64,000 nt of DNA from JAGWRI01 sp035700805. Its GTDB lineage: Bacteria; Gemmatimonadota; Gemmatimonadetes; Gemmatimonadales; Gemmatimonadaceae. The stretch lies in assembly GCA_035700805.1 (NCBI GenBank), contig DASSOG010000015.1, positions 1-64,000 on the forward strand, read 5' to 3'. The first letter of the stretch is position 1. Each line of letters starts with the position of its first letter. The position numbers were made by a program, and so were the translations under genes. The notes beneath the pieces were generated by a model. That model ran no database searches. It saw only the letters and a list, made by a program, of their open reading frames with translations, and was not told the origin of the DNA. Shown one piece after another: positions 57,568-64,000 of the stretch.

Positions 57568-58386
57568 ATGGCCACGTTCGTCGACAGTCACGCCCACCTT
57601 GCGGATCCGGCATTCGACGCCGATCGCGAGGCCGTGATCGCCCGGGCCCGGGCCACCGGGGCGCGGGCGGTGATCTGCATCGGCGAGTCACTGGCCGCGG
57701 CCGCGCGCGCGCGTGAACTGGCGGCCGCGCATCCGGGGTTCCTCTGGCACACGGCCGGCATCCATCCGCACGACGCCGCGGGGTTTGACCCGGTGCGCGA
57801 TGCGGCGGGCATCGCGGAGGAGTGCCGGCTCGGCGCCGTGGCGGTGGGCGAGTGCGGGCTGGATTACCACTACGACCATTCACCACGCGATGAGCAGCGC
57901 CGAGCGTTTGCCGCGCAGTTGGGACTGGCGCGCGACCTGGATCGCCCGGTGGTGGTCCACACGCGCCTGGCCGAGGACGATACGCTCGCCATGGTGCAGG
58001 AGGCCGGCGCGGGCGGGGTGCGCGGGGTGCTGCACTGCTACACCGGTTCACACCGGCTGGCGGAAGCCGCGCTCGCCGTCGGCTGGTACGTTTCATTCAG
58101 CGGCATCGTTACCTTCCGCAAGTGGGATGACGACGCGCTGATCCGCCTCGTTCCGGACAATCGGTTGCTGGTCGAATCCGACGCGCCGTACCTGGCGCCG
58201 GTGCCGCATCGTGGCAAGCGGAATGAGTCGGCGTGGGTGAGCCAGACGCTCGCCCGGGTGGCCGAAGCACGCGGCGCCGACGTCGTCGCCCTTGGTGAAG
58301 TGGTGGTCCGCAACGCGGCCCGGTTCTATGCGCTGGCATTGGCCGACGCCGCGCCAGCAGGTTTCCGTAATTCCCTGAACACCTGA
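57568..58386 (+). CDS. tatD: TatD-family metal-dependent deoxyribonuclease
   Basis: 272 aa from ATG 57568; the frame is open upstream without support. The TIM-barrel amidohydrolase fold has the metal motifs DSHAHL, GIHPHDA, GECGLDYHYDHSP, VVVHTR, HCYTGS and ESDAPYLAP. TatD proteins are 3'-5' exonucleases and quality-control nucleases. It stands between secF and ridA. Confidence 0.94.
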   Translation: MATFVDSHAHLADPAFDADREAVIARARATGARAVICIGESLAAAARARELAAAHPGFLWHTAGIHPHDAAGFDPVRDAAGIAEECRLGAVAVGECGLDYHYDHSPRDEQRRAFAAQLGLARDLDRPVVVHTRLAEDDTLAMVQEAGAGGVRGVLHCYTGSHRLAEAALAVGWYVSFSGIVTFRKWDDDALIRLVPDNRLLVESDAPYLAPVPHRGKRNESAWVSQTLARVAEARGADVVALGEVVVRNAARFYALALADAAPAGFRNSLNT

Positions 58387-58431
58387 ACGGTGTGGCCGGC
58401 GCGGGCCGGCCCTCCATTGGAGAATCCTGAC

Positions 58432-58812
58432 ATGCCGAAAGCAGTGCATACCGACAAGGCCCCGGCCGCCATCGGCCCTTACTCCCAGGGCGTGATCCAC
58501 AACGGCTTCCTGTTCACCGCCGGCCAGATCGCGATAGACCCGGCCACCGGCAAGGTGGAGCAGGGGGACGTCGTCGCCCAGACCAAGCGCGTGATGTCGA
58601 ACCTGACCGCGGTGCTGGCCGCCGCCGGTGCCACGTGGAACGATGTGGTCAAGACCACGGTATTCCTGCACGACATGAGCGACTTCCCCGTGGTGAACGA
58701 GGCCTACGCCAAGGCCCTGGGTGAGGCCCGCCCGGCGCGCTCCACGGTGCAGGTGTCGGGCCTGCCGCGCAGCGTGCTGGTTGAAATCGAGGCCATCGCC
58801 GCCGTCTCCTGA
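58432..58812 (+). CDS. ridA: Reactive intermediate/imine deaminase RidA
   Basis: 126 aa from ATG 58432 with GGAG upstream. It hydrolyses reactive enamines/imines made by PLP enzymes. The family signature KAPAAIGPYSQGV, FTAGQIAIDPATG, and the catalytic Arg in ARPARSTVQVSGLPR are intact. Length is typical. It is followed after four bases by selD. Confidence 0.96.
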   Translation: MPKAVHTDKAPAAIGPYSQGVIHNGFLFTAGQIAIDPATGKVEQGDVVAQTKRVMSNLTAVLAAAGATWNDVVKTTVFLHDMSDFPVVNEAYAKALGEARPARSTVQVSGLPRSVLVEIEAIAAVS

Positions 58813-58816
58813 GGGC

Positions 58817-59860
58817 ATGACCACCTCCCTCCTCCCCAATGAACTGCTCCGGCTCACCGGGTACGCCCGGTGTGCCGGATGCGCCGCCAAGCTCGGGCTC
58901 GGCGACTTGTCGCGGGCGCTGGAGGGTGTTCCCCACCAGGAGGACCCCCGCCTCCTCGTGGGGCGCGAGACCTTCGATGACGCGGGCGTGTTCCAGCTCT
59001 CGCCGGACCTCGCCCTCGTGCAGACGGTCGACTTCTTTGCGCCCATCGTGGACGATCCGTACCTGTTTGGACAGATCGCCGCGGCCAACGCGCTCTCGGA
59101 CGTGTACGCCATGGGCGGTGAGCCGCTCACGGCGCTGAACATCGTCGGATTCCCCGCCGGGACCCTGCCGCTGGAAGTTCTCGGGCAGATCCTGCGCGGC
59201 GGGCAGGACAAGGTGCACGAGGCCGGCGCGATCGTGGTGGGCGGCCACACCATCATCGACGAGGAACTCAAGTTCGGCGTGGCCGTCACCGGGCGGGTGC
59301 ACCCGGACCGCGTGCTTACCAATGCCGCCGCACGACCGGGGGACCGCCTGGTGCTCACCAAGCCGCTGGGCACGGGCCTGCTGGCCACGGCGGAAAAGCA
59401 GGGCACGCTGGCTGCCGACGACGCACGGGCGCTGCACGCGTCCATGGGGATGCTGAACGCCGCGGCCAGCCGGGCGGCCGTGGACCTGGGCGTGCGTTGC
59501 GCCACGGATGTCACGGGGTTCGGCCTGCTGGGGCATGCTTCGCACATCGCGAAGGCCAGCCACGTGACCGTGGTCGTACACGTGGCGCGGGTACCCTCGC
59601 TGCCGGGTGCGCTCCACGCGTGGGAGGCTGGGGCGCGCACGGGCGGCGCGGAGCGCAACCTGGCCTACCTGCGGGAGCGTGTCGAGTGGAACGACGCCCC
59701 CGAAGCGACCCGTGCCCTGCTGCTCGATCCACAGACTTCCGGCGGGCTCCTCGTGGCCGTGCCTGCCGCGCACCTGGCCGATTATCTTGCGCGCGTGCCG
59801 GGAGCCGTGGAGATCGGTGAGGTGCAGCCGCCGGGTTCCACGCCGATCGTGCTCGCGTGA
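58817..59860 (+). CDS. selD: Selenide, water dikinase
   Basis: 347 aa, ATG 58817. It makes selenophosphate from selenide and ATP for selenocysteine or 2-selenouridine. The Gly-rich N-terminal catalytic loop has RCAGCAAKLG, in which the active Cys/Lys pair fits Cys22 and Lys25; DDAGVFQLS binds ATP, and TNVSDVYAMGG-type NALSDVYAMGG, DVTGFGLLGH and DPQTSGGLL are conserved. It uses Cys, not selenocysteine. It is followed by a tRNA-Sec gene. Confidence 0.93.
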   Translation: MTTSLLPNELLRLTGYARCAGCAAKLGLGDLSRALEGVPHQEDPRLLVGRETFDDAGVFQLSPDLALVQTVDFFAPIVDDPYLFGQIAAANALSDVYAMGGEPLTALNIVGFPAGTLPLEVLGQILRGGQDKVHEAGAIVVGGHTIIDEELKFGVAVTGRVHPDRVLTNAAARPGDRLVLTKPLGTGLLATAEKQGTLAADDARALHASMGMLNAAASRAAVDLGVRCATDVTGFGLLGHASHIAKASHVTVVVHVARVPSLPGALHAWEAGARTGGAERNLAYLRERVEWNDAPEATRALLLDPQTSGGLLVAVPAAHLADYLARVPGAVEIGEVQPPGSTPIVLA

Positions 59861-59863
59861 CGG

Positions 59864-59960
59864 GGGAGTGGATGGGGCCTGGTGGCTTCCGCAGTCTTCA
59901 AAACTGTCGCGACCTGACGACGTCGGGTTGGGTGGGTTCGATTCCCATGCACTCCCGCCA
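59864..59960 (+). tRNA. selC: tRNA-Sec (anticodon TCA)
   Basis: 97 nt. The anticodon stem-loop GCAGT-CTTCAAA-ACTGT carries anticodon TCA (reads UGA). The acceptor GGGAGTG pairs with CACTCCC, then the discriminator G and an encoded CCA. The long variable arm and the extended acceptor/T-arm (GTGGG-TTCGATT-CCCAT) with a G-G mismatch at the eighth pair fit tRNA-Sec. The neighbour selD supports the call; selA and selB are not in the window. Confidence 0.9.
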
Positions 59961-59999
59961 ATGCGGCGCCGCGCGCTGACCGCCGGAGCCCCGCACCAG

Positions 60000-60584
60000 A
60001 TGCGATCTCTCATAGCCACGCTGGTGGTGGTGCTGGCCGGTGTCCTGGCAGCGCAGCCGCTCTTGGCCCAGCGGCCCGATTCCACGGCGCGTCCCCCCGT
60101 CGTGCCGCGCGGGGTCCTGGATACGGCCTCCGGGCCGCGCCCCGAGCTGAAGCCGCCGCTGTCTGCCGGGCGCGCCTTTGCCTATTCGTTCATCGTCCCT
60201 GGATACGCACAGACGGTGCTGGGTCGACCGCGCGCGGGGGCGTTGTTCATTGCCTTTGAGGTCCTGGCGGTGACCATGCTCCGCCAGGCCCGGTTCGACC
60301 TCGGCCAGGCGCGCGCGGCGGGGGCGGACTCGGTCGTGGCCTCGTGGTGGAATCCCGCGACGAACCAGGCAGGCCCGGTACGGCGCGCGTCGCCGTACGA
60401 CGTTGGGCTGGTGCGCAGCCGCAGTGCGCACGTGGAAGACTGGATTGCGGTGCTCATTGCCAATCACCTGGCCAGTGGGCTGGACGCGTACGTGGCCGCG
60501 CACTTGTGGGACGTGCCCGCCGAACTCCTGGTCCACCCGACGAGCGACGGCGCCCGCATCGGGATCTCCCTTCGCGTACGATGA
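60000..60584 (+). CDS. Secreted DUF5683-like protein
   Basis: 194 aa from ATG 60000 (GGAG 11-15 bases upstream); ATG 59961 is a longer option. A signal peptide (1-24, ending LLAQ) precedes a region FAYSFIVPGYAQTVLGRPRAGALFIAFEVLAVTM that resembles DUF5683, a small membrane-linked family. The C-terminal part ends with an outer-membrane-like ..GARIGISLRVR. Function unknown. Its stop overlaps the murI ATG. Confidence 0.62.
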   Translation: MRSLIATLVVVLAGVLAAQPLLAQRPDSTARPPVVPRGVLDTASGPRPELKPPLSAGRAFAYSFIVPGYAQTVLGRPRAGALFIAFEVLAVTMLRQARFDLGQARAAGADSVVASWWNPATNQAGPVRRASPYDVGLVRSRSAHVEDWIAVLIANHLASGLDAYVAAHLWDVPAELLVHPTSDGARIGISLRVR

Positions 60585-61384
60585 ACACCCTGGCCCCCAT
60601 TGGCGTCTTCGATTCCGGCATCGGCGGCCTGACCGTCGTGCACGAGCTGATGCGGCAGTTGCCGCATGAGAGCATCGTTTATTTCGGCGACACGGCGCGC
60701 GTGCCCTATGGCAACAAGGGGCCGGAGACGGTGCAGCGGTACAGCCGCGAGATTGCCGATTACCTGGAGTCGTGCGGCGTGAAGGCGCTCGTGGTCGCGT
60801 GCAACACGGCCACGGCGCACGCGCTCCCCATGCTGCGGGCGGAGCGACGCATCCCGGTCATCGGCGTGGTGGAACCCGGCGCCCGCGCCGCGGTGGCTGC
60901 CACGCGTTCCGGCGCCATTGGCGTGATCGGCACCACTGGCACCATCCAGTCCGGCGCGTACGAACGCGCCATCCACGCGCGGCGGCCCGACGCCAAAGTC
61001 GATGCCCGGGCCTGTCCGCTGTTCGTGCCCCTCGTGGAGGAAGGCTGGACTGATCGCGAGGCCACGCGCCTGGTCGCCCGTGAGTACCTGGCGCCCCTCG
61101 TCGAGGCTCGCGTGGACACGCTCGTGCTCGGGTGCACCCATTACCCTTTGCTCAAGCCGCTGCTGCAGGATCTCCTGGGCCCCGACGTGCGCCTCATTGA
61201 CAGCGCCCAGGAAACCGCCGCCGAGACGGCCGGCGTGCTCGCGGGGCGGGGCATTGCCGCCCCGGCTGCCGCCACGCCGGCGCACCGGTTCGTCTGCTCC
61301 GACGAACCCTCGCGCTTCCTCGCGCTAGCCCAGCGGTTCCTGGGCGCGGCGATCGAGCGCGTCGAGAGCCACGCCGTCGGCTGA
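60581..61384 (+). CDS. murI: Glutamate racemase
   Basis: 267 aa from ATG overlapping the previous stop. It makes D-glutamate for peptidoglycan. The catalytic Cys pair lies in ACNTATA and GCTHYPLL, and the start GVFDSGIGGLTVV with YFGDTARVPYGNK is diagnostic. Overlaps the 3' end of lpxH on the other strand by 60 bases. Confidence 0.95.
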   Translation: MNTLAPIGVFDSGIGGLTVVHELMRQLPHESIVYFGDTARVPYGNKGPETVQRYSREIADYLESCGVKALVVACNTATAHALPMLRAERRIPVIGVVEPGARAAVAATRSGAIGVIGTTGTIQSGAYERAIHARRPDAKVDARACPLFVPLVEEGWTDREATRLVAREYLAPLVEARVDTLVLGCTHYPLLKPLLQDLLGPDVRLIDSAQETAAETAGVLAGRGIAAPAAATPAHRFVCSDEPSRFLALAQRFLGAAIERVESHAVG

Positions 61385-62104
61385 GCCGTCCCACCGGCGG
61401 AGTTCCACGCGCTCCGGCGTCACGCGCAGGAAGGTAGGGGCCTCGAGCCACGCCCCGGCGTTCGCGTACACCCCGCGGCCGGGCATGCGTTCGAGCGCGG
61501 GCACATGCGAATGTCCGAATATCAGCAGTTCAGTCTGCGGCTCAGCGGCGAGCCTGGCCTGCGCCACGTCGCGCAACCCCCGCCCGCCATCGCGTGCGGC
61601 GTACGACCGGCTGGCGTGCGAGCTCCCCCCGGCCAGGGGCGCGGAGAGGTCGGGGTGGATCCAGCGGAAGGCGCCAATGGCCAGCGGGTTCCGCAGCACG
61701 GCGCGGAGCATCCGGTAGCGGCGGTCCTCGCGGCTGCGCAGGCCGTCCCCGTGCTCCACGCACGCGTTCCAGCCCGCCAGTTCACCACGCCACGGCCCCA
61801 CCTGGTAGTCGATGCCCACGTCCTGGCGCAGGATCTCGCCGCCCCAGCAATCGTGGTTGCCGGCCACCATGAGCACCGGAATACCGGCCTCGCGCAGGTC
61901 GGCCAGCGCGGCGAGCACCCGAAACGCGGCCCGGGGCATCACATGCCGCCATTCAAACCAGAACTCGAACAGGTCGCCGTTGATCACCACCGACCCGGCG
62001 CGTCCGCGCAACGCGCGCAGGAAGCCCCGCACGTCGCGCTCGACCTGCGCCGGCGCGTGTCCCAGGTGCGTGTCCGAGAAGATGAAGCAGGGCGAGGGCA
62101 GCAC
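61325..62104 (-). CDS. lpxH: UDP-2,3-diacylglucosamine diphosphatase LpxH-like
   Basis: 259 aa from GTG 62104. The calcineurin-like metallophosphoesterase has SDTHLGH, NGDLFEFW, GNHDCW, EHGDG and GHSHVPA, with the LpxH-type spacing. It would cut UDP-diacyl-GlcN to lipid X for lipid A synthesis, in keeping with LptE in the same window. The start lies at the predicted transcription start (leaderless). Convergent 60-base overlap with murI. Confidence 0.8.
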   Translation of the reverse strand: MLPSPCFIFSDTHLGHAPAQVERDVRGFLRALRGRAGSVVINGDLFEFWFEWRHVMPRAAFRVLAALADLREAGIPVLMVAGNHDCWGGEILRQDVGIDYQVGPWRGELAGWNACVEHGDGLRSREDRRYRMLRAVLRNPLAIGAFRWIHPDLSAPLAGGSSHASRSYAARDGGRGLRDVAQARLAAEPQTELLIFGHSHVPALERMPGRGVYANAGAWLEAPTFLRVTPERVELRRWDGSADGVALDALDRRAQEPLG

Positions 62105-62110
62105 GCGCTC

Positions 62111-62139
62111 ATTCTAGCGCGCCCCGCACCGCTTTACAA
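62111..62139 (-). promoter_or_regulatory. Leaderless promoter of lpxH
   Basis: Minus strand: TTGTAA (62134-62139), 17-base spacer, TAGAAT (62111-62116), followed six bases later by GTG 62104. The -35 shares TTACAA/TTTACA bases with the plus-strand promoter. Confidence 0.5.
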
Positions 62140-62160
62140 ACGGGGTGGCCGCCCTATTCT
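62133..62160 (+). promoter_or_regulatory. Promoter of the thioesterase-lptE unit
   Basis: TTTACA (62133-62138), 16-base spacer, TATTCT (62155-62160). Back to back with the lpxH promoter. Confidence 0.5.
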
Positions 62161-62213
62161 TCGCGCCAGATGCCTTGCATGTCCGTCCTGCGCCGCGGCG
62201 CGACTTCCGCGCC

Positions 62214-62621
62214 ATGAGCCACGTCCAGGTGAGCGAACTCCGCGTCCGCTACGCCGAGTCCGATCAGATGGGGGTCGTGTACCACGCCAACTACCTCGTG
62301 TGGTGCGAGATCGGACGCACCGACTTCATCCGGCATTTGGGCGTGAGCTACGCCGAACTGGAGCGGCGCGGCGTCACGCTGGCCGTGTCGGAGGCTTCCA
62401 TCCGCTACCAGGGGGCGGCGCGGTACGACGATCCCATCCGGGTGGAGACGCGGCTGGTGGACGTGCGCTCGCGGGCCGTGGTGTTCGCCTACGAGATCAC
62501 CCACGCGGGCACCGGGGAACGGCTGGCCACCGCGCGGACGTCGCTCGTCTCCCTCGATCCGGAAGGGCGTCCCCACGCGCTGCCGGCGGAATTTCGTGCG
62601 CATCTGGAATCGGCGCGCTGA
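62214..62621 (+). CDS. Acyl-CoA thioesterase, YbgC/4HBT family
   Basis: 135 aa from ATG 62214; an earlier in-frame start (62145) is within the promoter region. Hot-dog fold with the 4HBT motif RYAESDQMGVVYHANYLVWCE, where Asp17 is catalytic; the length suits YbgC/FadM-type enzymes, which cleave acyl-CoA thioesters. There is no Tol-Pal cluster next to it here, so the physiological substrate is open. Confidence 0.87.
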   Translation: MSHVQVSELRVRYAESDQMGVVYHANYLVWCEIGRTDFIRHLGVSYAELERRGVTLAVSEASIRYQGAARYDDPIRVETRLVDVRSRAVVFAYEITHAGTGERLATARTSLVSLDPEGRPHALPAEFRAHLESAR

Positions 62622-62730
62622 GGTGATCCGCGTCCGCATCCTGCGTCCGTGGCCTCGGCGTGCTGAGCTGATCCTCGTCCGCATCCTGCACACCTGGACT
62701 GGCCGCGCTCAGGTAGTCCGCGCCGGCGCC
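62605..62730 (+). repeat. 45-bp imperfect tandem repeat over the thioesterase end and lipoprotein start
   Basis: About 2.7 copies with a period of 45 bases: GCTGAGGTGATCCGCGTCC at 62617, GCTGAGCTGATCCTCGTCC at 62662 and GCTCAGGTAGTCCGCGCC at 62707, with similar CTGGAAT/TGGCCTCGG/CTGGACTGG words before them. The frame is kept, so in the lipoprotein frame the unit reads as 15 residues of the form RI..W..RA.....V. Confidence 0.7.
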
Positions 62731-63345
62731 CTGGCGATGCTGGCGGCGGCCCTGACGGGCTGCGCCCCGCGGTTGGGGCCCCTGGTCGGCGCGCCGGCAC
62801 CCGCGCGCCTGCCCGCGGCCACGCTGGGCACGCACCACCGGCACCTGGTGTTCACCTGGGAGCTGGATGCGGCCGACGGCATCGCGCGCGGCAAGGGCGC
62901 CGCGCGACTGGCCCCGCCGGACAGCGCCCGCCTGGACTTCTTCCTGGCCGGTGGCATGGGGAGCGGCGCTGCCGTGCTGATCGGCAACGTCCTTCGCCTG
63001 CCACCCGGAGGCGACGCGGTCGGGCTGCTGCCGCCCCCGGCGCTGCTCTGGGCCGCCCTGGGACGTCTCGCGGTGCCCTCCGTGGCCGACACGGTGGCGC
63101 GGATGGACGGCACCGTGTTGCGCGCGGACCTGGGGCGGCCGGTGCAGTGGCGGGCCACCTTTGCCGGGGACACCCTGCGTCGGCTCGAACATGTTGAGGA
63201 CGGTCGGGTACGGGAGTGGGTTGCGCGCACCGCCGATGGGCACGTTCGCTACCGCAACGAAAGTGACCGACGCACCATTGATCTCGTCATCACTACGTCA
63301 GTAGACACCGGACCATTCGATGCCACGTTGTGGTCGTTTCGCTAG
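62623..63345 (+). CDS. Lipoprotein, LolA/DUF4292-like beta-rich fold
   Basis: Up to 240 aa from GTG 62623; the true start is uncertain because the repeat region precedes it. A lipobox LTGC lies just after GALAMLAAA, so the protein is probably a lipoprotein; ATG 62737 would leave too short a signal. The mature part (LVFTWELDAADGIARGKGAARLAPPDSARLDFFLAGGMGSG and a final ...YRNESDRRTIDLVITT) looks like a LolA-type half-barrel. Function unknown. It overlaps lptE by 26 bases. Confidence 0.55.
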   Translation: MIRVRILRPWPRRAELILVRILHTWTGRAQVVRAGALAMLAAALTGCAPRLGPLVGAPAPARLPAATLGTHHRHLVFTWELDAADGIARGKGAARLAPPDSARLDFFLAGGMGSGAAVLIGNVLRLPPGGDAVGLLPPPALLWAALGRLAVPSVADTVARMDGTVLRADLGRPVQWRATFAGDTLRRLEHVEDGRVREWVARTADGHVRYRNESDRRTIDLVITTSVDTGPFDATLWSFR

Positions 63346-63823
63346 CATCATCCTGCTGCTCGGGCTCGGAGGGTGTGGCGTCCACTACGGATTTTCCAAG
63401 GGCGCCTTTCCATCGGACATCAAGACCATGGCCGTGCTCCCATTCGACAACTCGACCGCGTCACCCGACGTGCAGCGCGAGTTGTACGACGCGATGCGCG
63501 ACGAGCTCGACAAGCGGCTGGGCGTGAAGCCGGCGCCGGAATCGCGGGCCGATGCGGTGGTGCAGGGCAAGATCACGGGCTACGACGCCGACATTCCCGT
63601 CTCGTTCAGCGCCACGCCCAACCAGGCCGTCTCGGCGCGGCGCAAGGTGCAGATCACCATCAGCGTGCAGATCCTGAGCCGGCGCACGGGGCGCCCGCTG
63701 TGGCAAAGCTCGTCCCTCACGGCCTCGGCCGATTACGCGGAGCGGGCGGAGGGGGAGGGGCGCAAGCAGGCCATCAACCGCATACTCGACCAGATCGTCG
63801 AAGGGGCGCAGTCCCAATGGTGA
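63320..63823 (+). CDS. lptE: LPS assembly lipoprotein LptE-like
   Basis: 167 aa. A signal peptide with lipobox LGGC (Cys19) precedes HYGFSKGAFPSDIKTMAVLPFDNSTASPDVQRELYDAMRDEL, a pattern of the short LptE family found outside the Proteobacteria. LptE supports LptD in putting LPS into the outer membrane. No lptD in the window. It overlaps the upstream lipoprotein and the next ORF. Confidence 0.82.
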   Translation: MPRCGRFASIILLLGLGGCGVHYGFSKGAFPSDIKTMAVLPFDNSTASPDVQRELYDAMRDELDKRLGVKPAPESRADAVVQGKITGYDADIPVSFSATPNQAVSARRKVQITISVQILSRRTGRPLWQSSSLTASADYAERAEGEGRKQAINRILDQIVEGAQSQW

Positions 63824-64000
63824 CATCGCGGCCTGGCCGGAGCACGGTGGGGTGCCTGCTCACGCTGCTGGTCCTCGTCGCCGCCGGGTACTTCAGCATG
63901 AACCTCGGCGGCGCATACTGGAAATACTATCAGTACCAGGACGCCATGCGGCAGGAACTCAAGTTCAACGGCGGACAGCCGGACTCCGTGATCCTGGCGC
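63817..64000 (+). CDS. Hypothetical membrane-anchored protein, cut by the window end
   Basis: Starts at ATG 63817 (or GTG 63820), overlapping the lptE stop, and is open to the window edge (about 61 codons seen). A membrane helix (about 13-26, CLLTLLVLVAAGYF) is followed by a charged stretch (QYQDAMRQELKFN). No family can be named from this. Confidence 0.6.
   Translation, partial: MVTSRPGRSTVGCLLTLLVLVAAGYFSMNLGGAYWKYYQYQDAMRQELKFNGGQPDSVILA

Overview
The window is high-GC, densely packed bacterial DNA from a Gram-negative-type organism. It carries LptE, LpxH and SecDF, bacillithiol synthesis (BshA), a GatCAB transamidase, a CIRCE-controlled groESL operon, and a MurA with Asp in place of the catalytic Cys. 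This mix fits a member of the Gemmatimonadota; that assignment is an inference from gene content and composition, not a database match. Most of the window is ordinary core genome, with operons joined by 4-base ATGA/GTGA overlaps.

Layout. 1-1657: 3' end of clpB, then tadA. 1658-7423: an accessory island of visibly lower GC. It holds an ECF sigma factor gene with a run of ten G in its coding strand, a decayed IS3-type transposase tail, two tandem paralogous six-cysteine secreted peptides, a membrane-anchored DsbA-like oxidoreductase, a small BamE/SmpA-like secreted protein and an ATPase-less ADOP/MacB-type permease. 7424-7701: two tRNA-Ser genes. 7664-11470: a DUF3108 protein and the pyrR-pyrB-pyrC operon. 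11535-15892: a zinc-ribbon protein preceded by a small ORF, rpsT, then a site-2 protease, scpA, scpB and a pseudouridine synthase. 15971-23885: a seven-gene MoxR/DUF58/Bat (VWA, TPR, BatD) operon. 23919-30140: mutL, miaA, bshA, uppP, birA, coaX. 30190-32382: groESL. 32413-36229 (minus): Roadblock, receiver, mannose-1-P guanylyltransferase, GlmU-like protein and metallo-hydrolase. 36371-43700: lipoprotein, serS, pcrA/uvrD, gatCAB. 43670-45249 (minus): a phospholipase-C-like protein and a coiled-coil membrane protein. 45400-47417: murA and pgeF. 47414-54830: the rimP-nusA-ylxQ-infB-rbfA-truB-ribF operon behind an attenuator-like leader. 54855-59960: secD, secF, tatD, ridA, selD and a tRNA-Sec gene. 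60000-64000: a DUF5683-like protein, murI, lpxH (minus), a YbgC-type thioesterase, a lipoprotein, lptE and a truncated ORF.

The best candidate for an undescribed system is the island at 3203-7370. Its two Sec-secreted peptides share a PRMCD-x2-CPP-x2-G-x-V-x-CGGSC core (three possible disulfides). They are followed by an oxidoreductase that could form those disulfides and by an orphan FtsX/MacB-type permease, with an ECF sigma factor close by that may switch by slippage in its G10 tract. Other points of interest are tRNA-Sec next to selD, the MurA Cys-to-Asp change, a terminator in the rimP-nusA leader, several apparently leaderless promoters, and divergent lpxH/ybgC promoters that share one -35 element.
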